Assembly (NCBI GenBank): GCA_035621235.1 | Contig: CP141731.1 | Location: 2,514,610-2,578,609 of the forward strand | Source: Actinomycetaceae bacterium MB13-C1-2 | GTDB taxonomy: Bacteria; Actinomycetota; Actinomycetes; Actinomycetales; Actinomycetaceae | Reading direction: 5' to 3' | Length of the DNA stretch: 64,000 bases | In this document: piece by piece, positions 44,913 through 53,389 of the stretch | Layout of the letters: each line of letters opens with the position of its first letter | Position numbering within the stretch: position 1 is the first letter of the stretch | Translations under genes and position numbers: made by a program | The notes under the pieces: generated by a model | The model's input: only the letters and a program-made list of their open reading frames with translations | Databases searched by the model: none | Told to the model about the DNA's origin: nothing

Positions 44913-46787
44913 ATGACTAAGCGCGACCATTCAAAAGAGCCAGCACCAAAGTATGAACCGATTGTCGAAGCCGCCCACCAGCTCTATGAGCCGGGTGTGC
45001 CGTTCGAGATCCCCATTCCCGAAGAATCGGTATTTAGTCTGCTTGAGGAAGCCGGAACCCGCTATCCGAACGTCAACGCCATCGACTACTTCGGTCAGAC
45101 CTACACGTACGCTCAGATCCTCGACCAAGCTCAGCGAGCGGCCCAAGTTCTCGTGAATATGGGAGTCGAGCGAGGAGACGTGGTGGCCCTCGCTCTTCCA
45201 AACTGCCCGCAGGCGTTTGTCGCGTTCTACGCGTGTCAACGCATCGGGGCCGTTGCCGCACAGCACAATCCTCTTGCTACGGCACCTGAGATTGCCGGTC
45301 AGCTACGTCGCCATCAGGCGAAGATAGCGGTCGTTTGGGAAGGTTCTGCGGATAAGTTTCCCACCGACGGGGACTCTCCCCTTGAGACCGTTTTATCCGT
45401 AAACATCACCGCACAGATGCCGCGAAAGAATCGGGTCCTTCTCTCGCTCCCTGTCAAGGCAGCCAGAGAACAGCGCGCCCAACTTCGCACCGAGGTTCCC
45501 GAGACGATGCAGTCTTGGGACCACCTGGTCAAGAACAGTTCGGCGCTTACGGCGGACTATCCGCATGCCAAGGTCGATGACGTTGCAGTCATCCTGCACA
45601 CCGGTGGCACCAACGGAGTACCCAAGTCCGTTCCCCTCACCCACCGCAACCTGGGTGCGAACGTCAATCAGTGCCTCTTCTGGGTTTTCAAGTTGCACGA
45701 GGGATCAGAAGTCTTCTTCTCGCTACTCCCCTACTTCCACGCTTTCGGATTAACCTTCTTCCTTCTAGCCGCCGTCAAGAAAGCTGCGACCCAGGTCGTC
45801 CTGCCAAAGTTCAACGTCGACCTAGCCCTTGAGGCACATCGCCGCACGCCCGTGACCTTCTTCGTTGGCGTTCCTCCCATGTTCGAGAGAATCGCAAAAG
45901 GTGCACTTGAATCGAACACAGACATATCGACGATTAGGTTCGCCGTCTCTGGCGCGATGCCCCTAAGCGAGAAAGTAGCCCACCTGTGGCAGTCGGCCTC
46001 CCACGGAGTGATCCTGGAGGGATACGGTCTTTCGGAGACCTCCCCCGTTATCTCCGGGTCTCCCCTTTCACCGGTGCGTCGCCTGGGCACCCTCGGACTT
46101 CCCTTCCCCTCTACCCGTGTGCGCCTAGTTGAGTTGGACGATCCCACCAAAGATGTCGAGGACGGAACACCGGGTGAAATCATAGTGAAGGGCCCCCAAG
46201 TGTTCTCCGGTTATCTGAATGCGCCGGAGGAGAATGAGGCGGCATTCACCGAGGAAGGCTGGTTCCGTACCGGCGATATTGCAACCAACGAGGGCGGCTA
46301 CCTTTACCTAGCTGATCGCCGCAAGGAACTAATTCTCTCCGGTGGGTTCAACGTCTACCCCAGCCAGGTGGAGGAGGTGCTTCGAACATTCCCCGGCGTC
46401 AGAGATGTTGCCGTGGTGGGCGTGCCAACGGGTGATGATCGGGAAGTCGTCACCGCCGCACTCGTGATGGACGAGGGTGAACCGCAACCCACCCTCGAGC
46501 AGATTCGTGCATGGTCGCGCGATAAGGTTTCGGCCTACGCCCTTCCAAAACAGATCGCGTACATCACCGAACTGCCCCGCAATCAGCTCGGTAAGGTGCT
46601 ACGTCGAGGAGTTCAGGAGCAACTTCTTGACCCGATGTCGAAGATGATTGGGCAGGCCTCTCGAACGGTAACCGGAATAGTGAGCGAGGTCGGCGAAGCA
46701 GCGTTGGATGCACTCTCTTTCGGCAAGCGAACCGACGACGAGGAGGATCGCCCAACAGAGTCCCCAGATGCTACTCCGGAGAAGTAG
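44913..46787 (+). CDS. fadD: Long-chain fatty-acid-CoA ligase (AMP-forming)
   Basis: Adenylates fatty acids and transfers them to CoA. The 624-residue protein has the ANL P-loop ILHTGGTNGVPKSV (Ser/Thr-rich motif modified to TGGTNG), EGYGLSETSPV (A5), GWFRTGDIA (A7) and the catalytic Lys in PRNQLGKVLRR (A10). The last ~65 residues are an additional polar tail ending in DATPEK. Start ATG 44913 from a leaderless promoter. Monocistronic. Confidence 0.94.
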   Translation: MTKRDHSKEPAPKYEPIVEAAHQLYEPGVPFEIPIPEESVFSLLEEAGTRYPNVNAIDYFGQTYTYAQILDQAQRAAQVLVNMGVERGDVVALALPNCPQAFVAFYACQRIGAVAAQHNPLATAPEIAGQLRRHQAKIAVVWEGSADKFPTDGDSPLETVLSVNITAQMPRKNRVLLSLPVKAAREQRAQLRTEVPETMQSWDHLVKNSSALTADYPHAKVDDVAVILHTGGTNGVPKSVPLTHRNLGANVNQCLFWVFKLHEGSEVFFSLLPYFHAFGLTFFLLAAVKKAATQVVLPKFNVDLALEAHRRTPVTFFVGVPPMFERIAKGALESNTDISTIRFAVSGAMPLSEKVAHLWQSASHGVILEGYGLSETSPVISGSPLSPVRRLGTLGLPFPSTRVRLVELDDPTKDVEDGTPGEIIVKGPQVFSGYLNAPEENEAAFTEEGWFRTGDIATNEGGYLYLADRRKELILSGGFNVYPSQVEEVLRTFPGVRDVAVVGVPTGDDREVVTAALVMDEGEPQPTLEQIRAWSRDKVSAYALPKQIAYITELPRNQLGKVLRRGVQEQLLDPMSKMIGQASRTVTGIVSEVGEAALDALSFGKRTDDEEDRPTESPDATPEK

Positions 46788-46828
46788 TCAACCATACCGA
46801 GGCAGCGGCCAACCTACATTCCTTGGCA

Positions 46829-46852
46829 TTGGTGTAGATGCACCTATACCAA
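46829..46852. repeat. 24-bp near-palindrome after the acyl-CoA ligase gene
   Basis: TTGGTGTAG-ATGCAC-CTATACCAA pairs at ten of twelve positions. It is 41 bases after the fadD stop and upstream of a short possible gene. It may be a terminator stem or, because of its TGCA centre and operator-like length, a regulator site. Confidence 0.5.
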
Positions 46853-46883
46853 CAGTCGAGAATACGGATATTAGCGGTCCGCC

Positions 46884-47066
46884 ATGGTGGATCTACGCTC
46901 CATTCCTGCGGCAGAGGAAATACACGATCGACTCAAGCGAGTTCTGAGCTGGGCAGATGTCGTGAGGAACAAAAAGGCTGATCCTCTTCTGAAGAATCGG
47001 ACTTCCGATGCCGCGAACATGGCCAGTAAGAGCTTTCCGGCGGCTGTGGCAACTGAACAGGAGTGA
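46884..47066 (+). CDS. Possible 60-residue hypothetical protein
   Basis: Open reading from ATG with normal-looking codon use and a hydrophilic, helix-prone product (contains LKRVLSWADVVRNKKADPLL). No domain is recognised and no clear ribosome site is seen. The opposite strand is also open here. It could be a remnant of a longer gene. The remaining bases between 46853 and 47132 hold nothing else I can identify. Confidence 0.3.
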   Translation: MVDLRSIPAAEEIHDRLKRVLSWADVVRNKKADPLLKNRTSDAANMASKSFPAAVATEQE

Positions 47067-47132
47067 AAAATTTGTCCGATACTTCCAACTCGGCAATATC
47101 CCACCATTTGAACCCGCAAAATTCGGAGAGTG

Positions 47133-47420
47133 TTAGCTGAGCTCTGCGATGCGCGACTCGAGCTTGGTTCTCTTTCGATTAAGACGAGAGAAACCCACAC
47201 CATACTTCATGATCGTGAAACCGAGTTGTTCACTGGTCGGTAGTCCCTGGGATTCCAACAGCTCTGATAGTTCAGCAGGGCTGCTTCCCTCATTAGTTTT
47301 GACAATTTCCTGAGCCCGGAGGAACTCTGGCGAACTCATCGGACTGTCCACGATGGCCTGCTCAATCTCGGCAAGTTCTGCGCGCAGCCTCGAAAGCTTC
47401 GATGATCTTTCAATCATCAT
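47133..47420 (-). CDS. Small hypothetical coiled-coil-like protein
   Basis: A 95-residue protein with charged helices at both ends (SSKLSRLRAELAEIEQAIVD and SRLNRKRTKLESRIAELS) and a less regular middle, suggesting a helical hairpin. Family not recognised. The upstream GGGAACG is a weak ribosome site; the second codon is also ATG. Composition and length favour a real gene over chance. Confidence 0.5.
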   Translation of the reverse strand: MMIERSSKLSRLRAELAEIEQAIVDSPMSSPEFLRAQEIVKTNEGSSPAELSELLESQGLPTSEQLGFTIMKYGVGFSRLNRKRTKLESRIAELS

Positions 47421-47843
47421 CGTTCCCTAGTGCAATGCCGCAGAATTTGTCCGCCAGTAGACCATACGTTGCCTCGCGCAGCGCTATTGGCGATCTTCGG
47501 TCCGTTGAGGGCCACCCGCACATCTACATTCATGGTTCCATTTCAGCCTGACGTGAGCCTTTACGCCATGGTTAGCGCACCACAGTAGAGGTGGGGCCAG
47601 CACCACCTTAAGTCTTTCCGGGTGGGATTGCGTGGGTTACAACCCTTCCGCGACAAAAACTCAAAGCCCCAACTTCAACAAATAACACCGACCCAACCAC
47701 CGAGCTGCCACCAGGTCACACCCACTAACAGTCCCGTTTCACCTGAACTGTCCTCGTCTTTTTGTCCCTGTCTGCCTGGTGTCTCGACCCCGGTTCTTCC
47801 GCCTCTCGACTTGGGTCAGTATCCTGCCGTCCCGGTGTTCACT
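47421..47843. other. Gene-free stretch downstream of fic
   Basis: About 420 bases. A long plus-strand open frame here continues antisense through fic and is a shadow of it. I see no RNA gene, strong hairpin or promoter. Confidence 0.4.
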
Positions 47844-48593
47844 TTATTGGCAGATCGGGGTAGGTGGCACGAAGTCTCTGAACTTTTGGTGGTAGACATC
47901 TTGAAAGCTACGCAGCGTTTGGATGAGGAAACCAGGTTCTTCACTGAACATTTGGAGTCCTCGATAGTAGAAGGCTTTCTGTTCATCAAGCACCACGAAC
48001 GGCATGATGTCATTTCGAAGGCATTGGCCAAACATGACGAGCCGACCAACGCGACCATTTCCGTCCTGGAACGGATGAATCTTCTCAAAGTCGTGGTGAA
48101 ACTTGGCTATATCCTCGAACGACATCCGCTCTGGCGTGGTATCAAGCAGACGGGTAATCGCCTGATCTACGTCCTCTGGCGCTGTTGTCGGGTCGGTAGT
48201 GTTGTAGCTATTGGCCAGGGTCTTCCAGTCCCCGATTGTGAACCAATCTTGGGCGGCGTCCGCCGTCCCCTCTTTGAGGATTCGGTGGAGTTCCTTCATG
48301 GCATCTGCCGTGACCGGTTGTTCGCAGTAGTCAAGCATCCGGTCAAAAGCGCGGAAACTATTGGCCGTTTCTATGATGTCGTCAGCGTGAGCGAAACCAT
48401 CGATTGTTCGTGTCTCATAGAGCGTGCGAGTCTGGTCCTCAGTAAGGCGCGAACCCTCAATCCGGTTCGAATTGTAGGCAAAGGCCAACTGCGTCAGGTG
48501 GTAAATGCCGCCCTTAATCTTAGTTCGACGTTGGGCCAGCAACACTCGCTTGAACTCTGGCGCATCAAGAGAGTACTCATCCACTCCGTTCAC
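47844..48593 (-). CDS. Fic-domain protein, class II (N-terminal inhibitory helix)
   Basis: Fic proteins transfer AMP or related groups to target proteins. In this 249-residue protein the full active motif HPFQDGNGRVGR is at 173-184. An inhibitory motif S-x-x-x-E-G (Ser42 to Gly47 in NSNRIEGS) lies N-terminal to the Fic core, which defines class II, where the protein silences itself. There is no separate antitoxin gene. GTG start at 48593 with a weak GAGG. Target unknown. It stands between tRNA-Lys and small hypothetical genes, an accessory-type setting. Confidence 0.93.
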   Translation of the reverse strand: MNGVDEYSLDAPEFKRVLLAQRRTKIKGGIYHLTQLAFAYNSNRIEGSRLTEDQTRTLYETRTIDGFAHADDIIETANSFRAFDRMLDYCEQPVTADAMKELHRILKEGTADAAQDWFTIGDWKTLANSYNTTDPTTAPEDVDQAITRLLDTTPERMSFEDIAKFHHDFEKIHPFQDGNGRVGRLVMFGQCLRNDIMPFVVLDEQKAFYYRGLQMFSEEPGFLIQTLRSFQDVYHQKFRDFVPPTPICQ

Positions 48594-48757
48594 CGCCTCG
48601 ATCCTAAGGTGGATATCCTTTTGTCTCGCTGTGATATCCAGTCCTATCAGACAGGCTCTTGGACCGCCTTGAAACGATAAGAAGCAGATGGGCCGATTCT
48701 CGTGTGGAGGACCGACCCATCTTCTCTGAACACCATCGGGGTCAGAACCTTCGCTGG

Positions 48758-48831
48758 TACGCCATCAGGGACTCGAACCCTGGACCCACAGATTAAGAGT
48801 CTGTTGCTCTAGCCAACTGAGCTAATGGCGC
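48758..48831 (-). tRNA. tRNA-Lys (anticodon CTT)
   Basis: A 74-base cloverleaf on the minus strand: acceptor GCGCCAT/ATGGCGT (closing G-U pair), D-arm TAGCTCAGTTGGCTAGAGCA, anticodon arm CAGA-CTCTTAA-TCTG with anticodon CTT, T-arm CAGGG-TTCGAGT-CCCTG, discriminator A, no encoded CCA. Confidence 0.95.
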
Positions 48832-49234
48832 GTTGCGTCGATAACTCTATTACCCATGATCCTCGCTGACAAACCAGATAGCCCACGTTTGACCCGGTTG
48901 TTGCACTTAACACAGCCGACCGACCACCACTCTCGACCCCCGACCGCGCGATTCAAATGTCCAATAGGGCTTGAATTAGGCACGTCGTGCTGCCCAGAGG
49001 TGCACCACCCCCGAATTAGGAAACATACAAAAGCGCAATTTCGCAACATTAGAAAACGCGGACAATCGCAAACTCTTCTCACACTTAGGTGAGCCTAATA
49101 GCCTTTTGACCCGCGTTTTTGGGTGATCACTTCTCAATGAATCCAGTCGGCGAGATTCTTAATACGTCACGCGGTCAGGTTTCGTAAATCGAAGCGCTTC
49201 CGCCGAGAGAATCCCGAAGAGAAAGACAAGAACA
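48832..49234. other. Gene-free stretch upstream of the DUF1540 gene
   Basis: About 400 bases with no convincing gene. It contains the iron-box-like site at 49085-49103 and should contain the DUF1540 promoter; AATACG-like words at about 49160 are possible but I do not assign a -10. Confidence 0.4.
49085..49103 (+). promoter_or_regulatory. Possible DtxR/IdeR-type iron box
   Basis: The 19 bases start TTAGGTGAGCCTAA, matching 13 of 19 positions of the consensus TWAGGTWAGSCTWACCTWA; the left 14 positions match well and the right end does not. TTAGG and CCTAA form an inverted repeat. It lies 132 bases before the DUF1540 gene. Confidence 0.3.
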
Positions 49235-49525
49235 ATGGCACCAACACTGGATCTACCCCGAGTCCTAAACTGCACCGTAGAAGGGTGCTCCTATAACCAC
49301 GATGAAGCTTGCTCCGCGGCCGCTGTCACGATCGGATCGAAAGACAAAGCCTCATGCGTCACTTTCATTCCGCTGAGTGTAAAGGGTGGCTTGGACCGCG
49401 TTACCTCGTTTGTTGGCGCGTGTCAGAAAGCCGACTGCGTCCACAACGACCACCTGGAGTGCGGCGCCGACTCAGTTCGTGTTGGCGCTGACACAGCGGA
49501 CTGCCTCACCTACGCGACCGCATAA
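49235..49525 (+). CDS. Tandem DUF1540 cysteine-rich protein
   Basis: A 96-residue protein with two DUF1540 modules, each of four cysteines: Cys13, 18, 26, 41 and Cys63, 68, 76, 90 (spacings 5-8-15 and 5-8-14). The words CTVEGCSYNHDEAC and CQKADCVHNDHLEC are the two copies. The modules probably bind metal, but the function is unknown. A 10-bp terminator stem follows. AAAGAC is the only upstream ribosome-site candidate. Confidence 0.9.
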   Translation: MAPTLDLPRVLNCTVEGCSYNHDEACSAAAVTIGSKDKASCVTFIPLSVKGGLDRVTSFVGACQKADCVHNDHLECGADSVRVGADTADCLTYATA

Positions 49526-49553
49526 CTAGACCTCAAACCTAGAAGAGGGCCCG

Positions 49554-49586
49554 GGCCGCTCACTCACAAGGTGAGCGGCCTTCGTC
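49554..49586 (+). terminator. Terminator after the DUF1540 gene
   Basis: GGCCGCTCAC (49554-49563) pairs perfectly with GTGAGCGGCC (49571-49580) around a seven-base loop and is followed by TTCGTC. It starts 28 bases after the stop. Confidence 0.75.
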
Positions 49587-49658
49587 ATATCGTTTCCCAT
49601 CGATATTTCCGGGCATCGTTCGTCAGTGGGGTGCGTTTGCAAATAGACTCATGAGGCA

Positions 49659-50675
49659 ATGGCACATCTAGTTGACAGCTTTGGACGCGTCGCCAGGGAC
49701 CTACGGATTTCACTAACCGACAAGTGTAATTTACGGTGCACATACTGCATGCCTTCCAGTGGTCTTGATTGGCTTCCGACAGAAGAAACACTGACTGATG
49801 AAGAAGTTGTCCGCCTTATGCGGATCGCCGTTCAAAGGTTCGGGATACGGAAGCTGAGGTTCACGGGCGGAGAGCCCCTTATGCGCAAAGGCCTCGAAGA
49901 AATAGTCAAGGCCGCTTCATCACTCCGCACGGAAGAGGGACTGCCTCCCGATCTGGCGCTCACGACAAATGGATTGGGACTAGATAAGCGTCTTCAACGC
50001 CTCATCGATGCCGGACTGAACCGGGTGAATGTCTCTCTCGACACCATGGACCCGGTTGGTTATGCCAAGCTGACAAGGCGTGATCGACTCGATGACGTAA
50101 TGCGGTCCATAAGAGCCGTGGACGAAGCGGGCTTGCGTCCACTGAAGATCAACTCCGTGATTATGAGGGAGACGAACGAGGACGCCGTCCTTCCCCTCGC
50201 CGACTTCTGCCTTTCAAATGGTTACCAGCTACGGTTTATCGAGCAGATGCCACTTGGACCAAAACACACCTGGGACCGCCGTCAGATGGTCACACAGCAG
50301 GAAATCTTGGACACACTAGGGACAAGGTACAAGCTTTCACCCGAGGGCGACCCCGACATGAGCGCCCCGGCGACACTGTGGGACATTGAACCTGACGACA
50401 CCCAGCCAGGAGGACAAATCGGGATCATTGCTTCGGTGACTGACCCCTTCTGCGCAACATGTGATCGAACTCGAATCACCAGTGATGGTCAGATACGAAG
50501 CTGCCTCTTCTCACTTGAGGAAACCGATCTTCGAAGCATCATGCGCAAAGGAGGCACCGACGAAGAGCTCATGGAAGCATGGCTGTTCGAACAGCACCGG
50601 AAACCCCTCGCTCACGGAATCAACGAGCAGGGTTTTGAGCAACCCGACCGCACTATGAGTGAAATCGGAGGATAG
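49659..50675 (+). CDS. moaA: GTP 3',8-cyclase MoaA
   Basis: Radical-SAM enzyme that starts molybdenum-cofactor synthesis by converting GTP to the cyclic intermediate used by MoaC. The 338-residue protein has the SAM-cluster motif CNLRCTYC (about residues 23-30), the GGEP motif, and the second 4Fe-4S cluster with FCATCDRTR and a third Cys in IRSCLF. The C-terminus ends in the functional Gly-Gly (SEIGG). A -10-like TAGACT at 49644-49649 would give a leader of only two or three bases. Its stop is followed directly by the moaD ATG. Confidence 0.96.
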   Translation: MAHLVDSFGRVARDLRISLTDKCNLRCTYCMPSSGLDWLPTEETLTDEEVVRLMRIAVQRFGIRKLRFTGGEPLMRKGLEEIVKAASSLRTEEGLPPDLALTTNGLGLDKRLQRLIDAGLNRVNVSLDTMDPVGYAKLTRRDRLDDVMRSIRAVDEAGLRPLKINSVIMRETNEDAVLPLADFCLSNGYQLRFIEQMPLGPKHTWDRRQMVTQQEILDTLGTRYKLSPEGDPDMSAPATLWDIEPDDTQPGGQIGIIASVTDPFCATCDRTRITSDGQIRSCLFSLEETDLRSIMRKGGTDEELMEAWLFEQHRKPLAHGINEQGFEQPDRTMSEIGG

Positions 50676-50911
50676 ATGGAGATCCGTTATTTTGCCGGGG
50701 CGCTGAAGCGTCCGGCCGACAATCGCAGTTAATCGATGCTCAACAGCTGACTGCAACGACGTTGATCCAGCATCTCAGCGGCGAAGACAAGAGGCTCGCC
50801 TCAATCCTTGCCGTGTCAGTACTGCTCGCTGACGGAGTCCGTGTGACGGGCGATGATTCGCTCGCTGCCGTAAAACGCCTAGATGTCCTGCCCCCGTTCG
50901 CAGGTGGATAG
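50676..50911 (+). pseudogene. moaD: MoaD-like molybdopterin synthase small subunit, frameshifted
   Basis: GGAGG and an ATG directly after moaA open a MoaD start (MEIRYFAG), but this frame stops at 50730. The rest of MoaD is intact in the -1 frame and ends LDVLPPFAGG, the Gly-Gly tail needed for thiocarboxylation, at 50911. Restoring one base in the G-run at 50697-50700 gives a continuous 78-residue protein reading FAGGAEASGRQSQL across the join, which is a normal MoaD. The break may be a real mutation, a homopolymer sequencing error, or a slippage site; the rest of the pathway is intact, which makes an error or tolerated slippage likely. Confidence 0.85.
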
Positions 50912-50948
50912 CCAGGGGCCTGCCTCGAACGAGGCAAAACCAGAGACC

Positions 50949-51704
50949 ATGTCACCAATGGGTCCACAACTGGACACAAGATACCAGCGCAACATTGATG
51001 TTCCCGGCATGGGCGATGAGGGTCAAGCCGCGCTCAACAACTCGTCAGTTCTGGTGGTCGGTGCGGGTGGCCTGGGATCTGCTGCGCTCCCCTATCTGGC
51101 GGGTGCAGGTATCGGGCGGATCGGAATAGTTGATCATGACGTTGTCGAGTTGACTAACATGCAGAGACAAGTGCTGCATACTGCCCTCGGGGCCAGGAAA
51201 GCTGATTCCGCCGCAAGCCGTCTTCGCGCCCTAAACCCAACGATCGTGGTCGACGCTCTCCCATTCGAGCTCACAGAAGACAACGCCGTTGCACTGCTTC
51301 GTAAATATGATCTTGTTCTGGATTGCACCGACACCTTCGCGGCAAAGTTCTTGATCTCGGATTCTGCTGAGGAAGCGGGGGTGCCTTTGGTTTGGGCTAC
51401 GGCCGTTGCTATGCAGGGACAGTGCTCCGTCTTCGGAGTTCCTGATGCCGAGGGCAACAAACTGTACCTTCGGGACCTCATTCCCGAAGAACCGCCTGGA
51501 GACACCTACCAGATGGCAACGGAGGTGGGCGTTCTGGGTGCCGTGGTCGGCCATATCGGAACTCTTCAGGCTGTGGAGGCAATCAAACTGCTCACGGGCA
51601 TGGGCACTCCGCTAGTTGGACGCATCATGTTCTATGACGCGCGGAGCGCAAGGTGGGATGAACTCCCCCTACGGAAGAGAGCATGGAGAGCGAGGCTGTC
51701 ATGA
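50949..51704 (+). CDS. moeB: MoaD-adenylating enzyme MoeB/ThiF family, without zinc cysteines
   Basis: E1-like enzyme that adenylates the MoaD C-terminus. GAGGLGSAALPYLAGAGIG forms the nucleotide loop, with the Arg finger and Asp in DHDVVELTNMQRQ and DCTDTF. The zinc-binding Cys pairs of E. coli MoeB (two CxxC) are absent, as is the Cys normally seen in the PSCAEAGV segment (here YQMATEVGV). The protein ends after WDELPLRKRAWRARLS without a rhodanese domain. ATG 50949 is used; an open frame from ATG 50883 overlaps moaD. Its stop overlaps the moeA start as ATGA. Confidence 0.9.
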   Translation: MSPMGPQLDTRYQRNIDVPGMGDEGQAALNNSSVLVVGAGGLGSAALPYLAGAGIGRIGIVDHDVVELTNMQRQVLHTALGARKADSAASRLRALNPTIVVDALPFELTEDNAVALLRKYDLVLDCTDTFAAKFLISDSAEEAGVPLVWATAVAMQGQCSVFGVPDAEGNKLYLRDLIPEEPPGDTYQMATEVGVLGAVVGHIGTLQAVEAIKLLTGMGTPLVGRIMFYDARSARWDELPLRKRAWRARLS

Positions 51705-52915
51705 TTTCGGTCGAGGAGTATCTGGAAAAAGTACTGGCTCTAGTGAACCCAACCAAGGTGACCCAAACGACTATCGGCGAGGGTTTGGGTCGAGTCCTCG
51801 CTGAAGACTTGACGGCTCGGCTTCCGGTTCCACCGTTTTCAAATTCTGCGATGGACGGCTTTGCCGTGCGGTCCGCCGACCTAGGTGAGAGCGTGACGCA
51901 CCTTCGGGTCGTTGGAGATATTCCAGCCGGTGCCACCGCAACTCCCGTTCTTGCCGAGGGGCAGGCCGCACGCATCATGACCGGCGCTCCCCTGCCAGCG
52001 GGTGCCGATGCGGTGGTTCAGGTCGAGAAGACGAATCAACAACCCGGAGACGTCCCTCTTCCTGAGTTTGTGGAGGTCGAGCAGGTGAGCAGTGGCGCGA
52101 ACGTTCGATATGAGGGAGAGGACATTCAGCTCGGTCAGGTTGCCGTCGAACGCGGCCAGGTTTGGACGCCCGCAGTAGCGGCTGCAGCGGCATCAGTCGG
52201 CTACGGAGTCGTCCGTCTTCGAGAACGTCCAAGGGTGGCGGTACTCGCCACGGGCTCAGAGCTCGTTCACGCCGGGGAGAAAATCGAGTTTGGTCAGATC
52301 CCAGATTCTAACTCGGTGCTGATCGCTGGCCTCGTCCAAGAGTTCGGAGGCGAGGTGGTGATTACTGAGTCGGTCGCAGATGAACCATGTCAGTTCCGCG
52401 GCGCTCTTGAACGGGCTGGCGCAGTCGGTGCCGACCTAATCGTCACGTCTGGTGCGGTATCGACCGGAGCGTTTGAGGTGGTTCGCCAGGTCCTTGACGG
52501 GCAGATTGAGTTTGTAAAGGTGGCGATGCAGCCGGGGAAGCCGCAAGCTTGTGGCACGGTTAATCTGGACGGACGGGACGTTGCGGTCCTGGGACTGCCC
52601 GGGAACCCTGTGAGTGTCTTCGTGTCTTCCTGGGTCTATTTGCGACCACTTCTCGCCGCATTCCAGGAACGTCAGGCAAAATGGCCAGAGAGTACCGCAG
52701 TTACTGAAGACGGATGGAAGAGTCCGATCGGACGCCTGCAGTTCATCCCCCTACATGTCGAAAACGGCAAAGCGCGCCAAATTCACAGTCTCGGTTCCGG
52801 TTCGCATCTTGTTGCTTCGTTCCATAAGGCCAATGCACTGGGCGTTATTCCAGCCGATGTTGAGCGGGTAGATCCAGGAGACACCATTGTCATTCGACCG
52901 CTGAAAGGACTGTAG
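51701..52915 (+). CDS. moeA: Molybdopterin molybdenumtransferase MoeA
   Basis: Inserts molybdate into adenylated molybdopterin. The protein is 404 residues from ATG 51701, which overlaps the moeB stop (ATGA) and has GAGG five bases upstream. N-terminal DPVPPF-like PVPPFSNSAMDGFAV, MTGAPLPAGAD, the MogA-like core TGSEL, DSNS, TSGAVSTG and GLPGNPVSV are all present. An ATG at 51683 is less well placed. Confidence 0.95.
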   Translation: MISVEEYLEKVLALVNPTKVTQTTIGEGLGRVLAEDLTARLPVPPFSNSAMDGFAVRSADLGESVTHLRVVGDIPAGATATPVLAEGQAARIMTGAPLPAGADAVVQVEKTNQQPGDVPLPEFVEVEQVSSGANVRYEGEDIQLGQVAVERGQVWTPAVAAAAASVGYGVVRLRERPRVAVLATGSELVHAGEKIEFGQIPDSNSVLIAGLVQEFGGEVVITESVADEPCQFRGALERAGAVGADLIVTSGAVSTGAFEVVRQVLDGQIEFVKVAMQPGKPQACGTVNLDGRDVAVLGLPGNPVSVFVSSWVYLRPLLAAFQERQAKWPESTAVTEDGWKSPIGRLQFIPLHVENGKARQIHSLGSGSHLVASFHKANALGVIPADVERVDPGDTIVIRPLKGL

Positions 52916-52920
52916 AAATC

Positions 52921-53385
52921 ATGGAGTTTACCCACTTGAGCTCTCGCGGCGAAGCGAGAATGGTCGATGTAACCGGGAAGACGCCTACGGTGCGCCATGC
53001 GAGCGCTGAAGCCCTGGTGAAGTGCTCTCCACAGGTCATTCGGGCACTGCGGGACGGGACCGTGCCAAAAGGGGACGTCTTGGCTGTTGCGCGCATCGCC
53101 GGTATCGCTGCAGCCAAGAAAGTTCCCGATCTGCTTCCCCTGGCGCACGTAATCGGGGTACATGCGGTCACAATGGACCTTGAAGTCACGGACGAGGGAG
53201 TCACACTTCGCTCCACGGTTGGAACCGCTGACCGAACTGGCGTGGAGATGGAAGCGCTTACCGCCGTAACTATTGCGGCATTAGCAATAGTCGATATGGT
53301 CAAAGGCGTGGACCGCAGTTCCGAGATAGTCCACGCGCGCGTCACCGCGAAGTCCGGGGGTCGAAGCGGAGACTGGAGTCGCTAG
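52921..53385 (+). CDS. moaC: Cyclic pyranopterin monophosphate synthase MoaC
   Basis: Rearranges the MoaA product into cPMP. The 154-residue protein has MVDVTGK near the start, the active-site KGDVLAVARIAGI, the conserved His in LLPLAHVIGV (family LCHP altered to LAHV), and GVEMEALTAV and DMVKGVDR with the catalytic Asp and Lys. AAAGGA precedes the ATG, five bases after the moeA stop. It converges on the mogA-moaE gene with a four-base gap. Confidence 0.95.
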   Translation: MEFTHLSSRGEARMVDVTGKTPTVRHASAEALVKCSPQVIRALRDGTVPKGDVLAVARIAGIAAAKKVPDLLPLAHVIGVHAVTMDLEVTDEGVTLRSTVGTADRTGVEMEALTAVTIAALAIVDMVKGVDRSSEIVHARVTAKSGGRSGDWSR

Positions 53386-53389
53386 GCCT

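Noticed and set aside
47622..48680. A 352-residue open reading frame on the plus strand
   Set aside because: It lies antisense over the Fic gene, whose motif is intact, and its own product has no domain or ribosome site.
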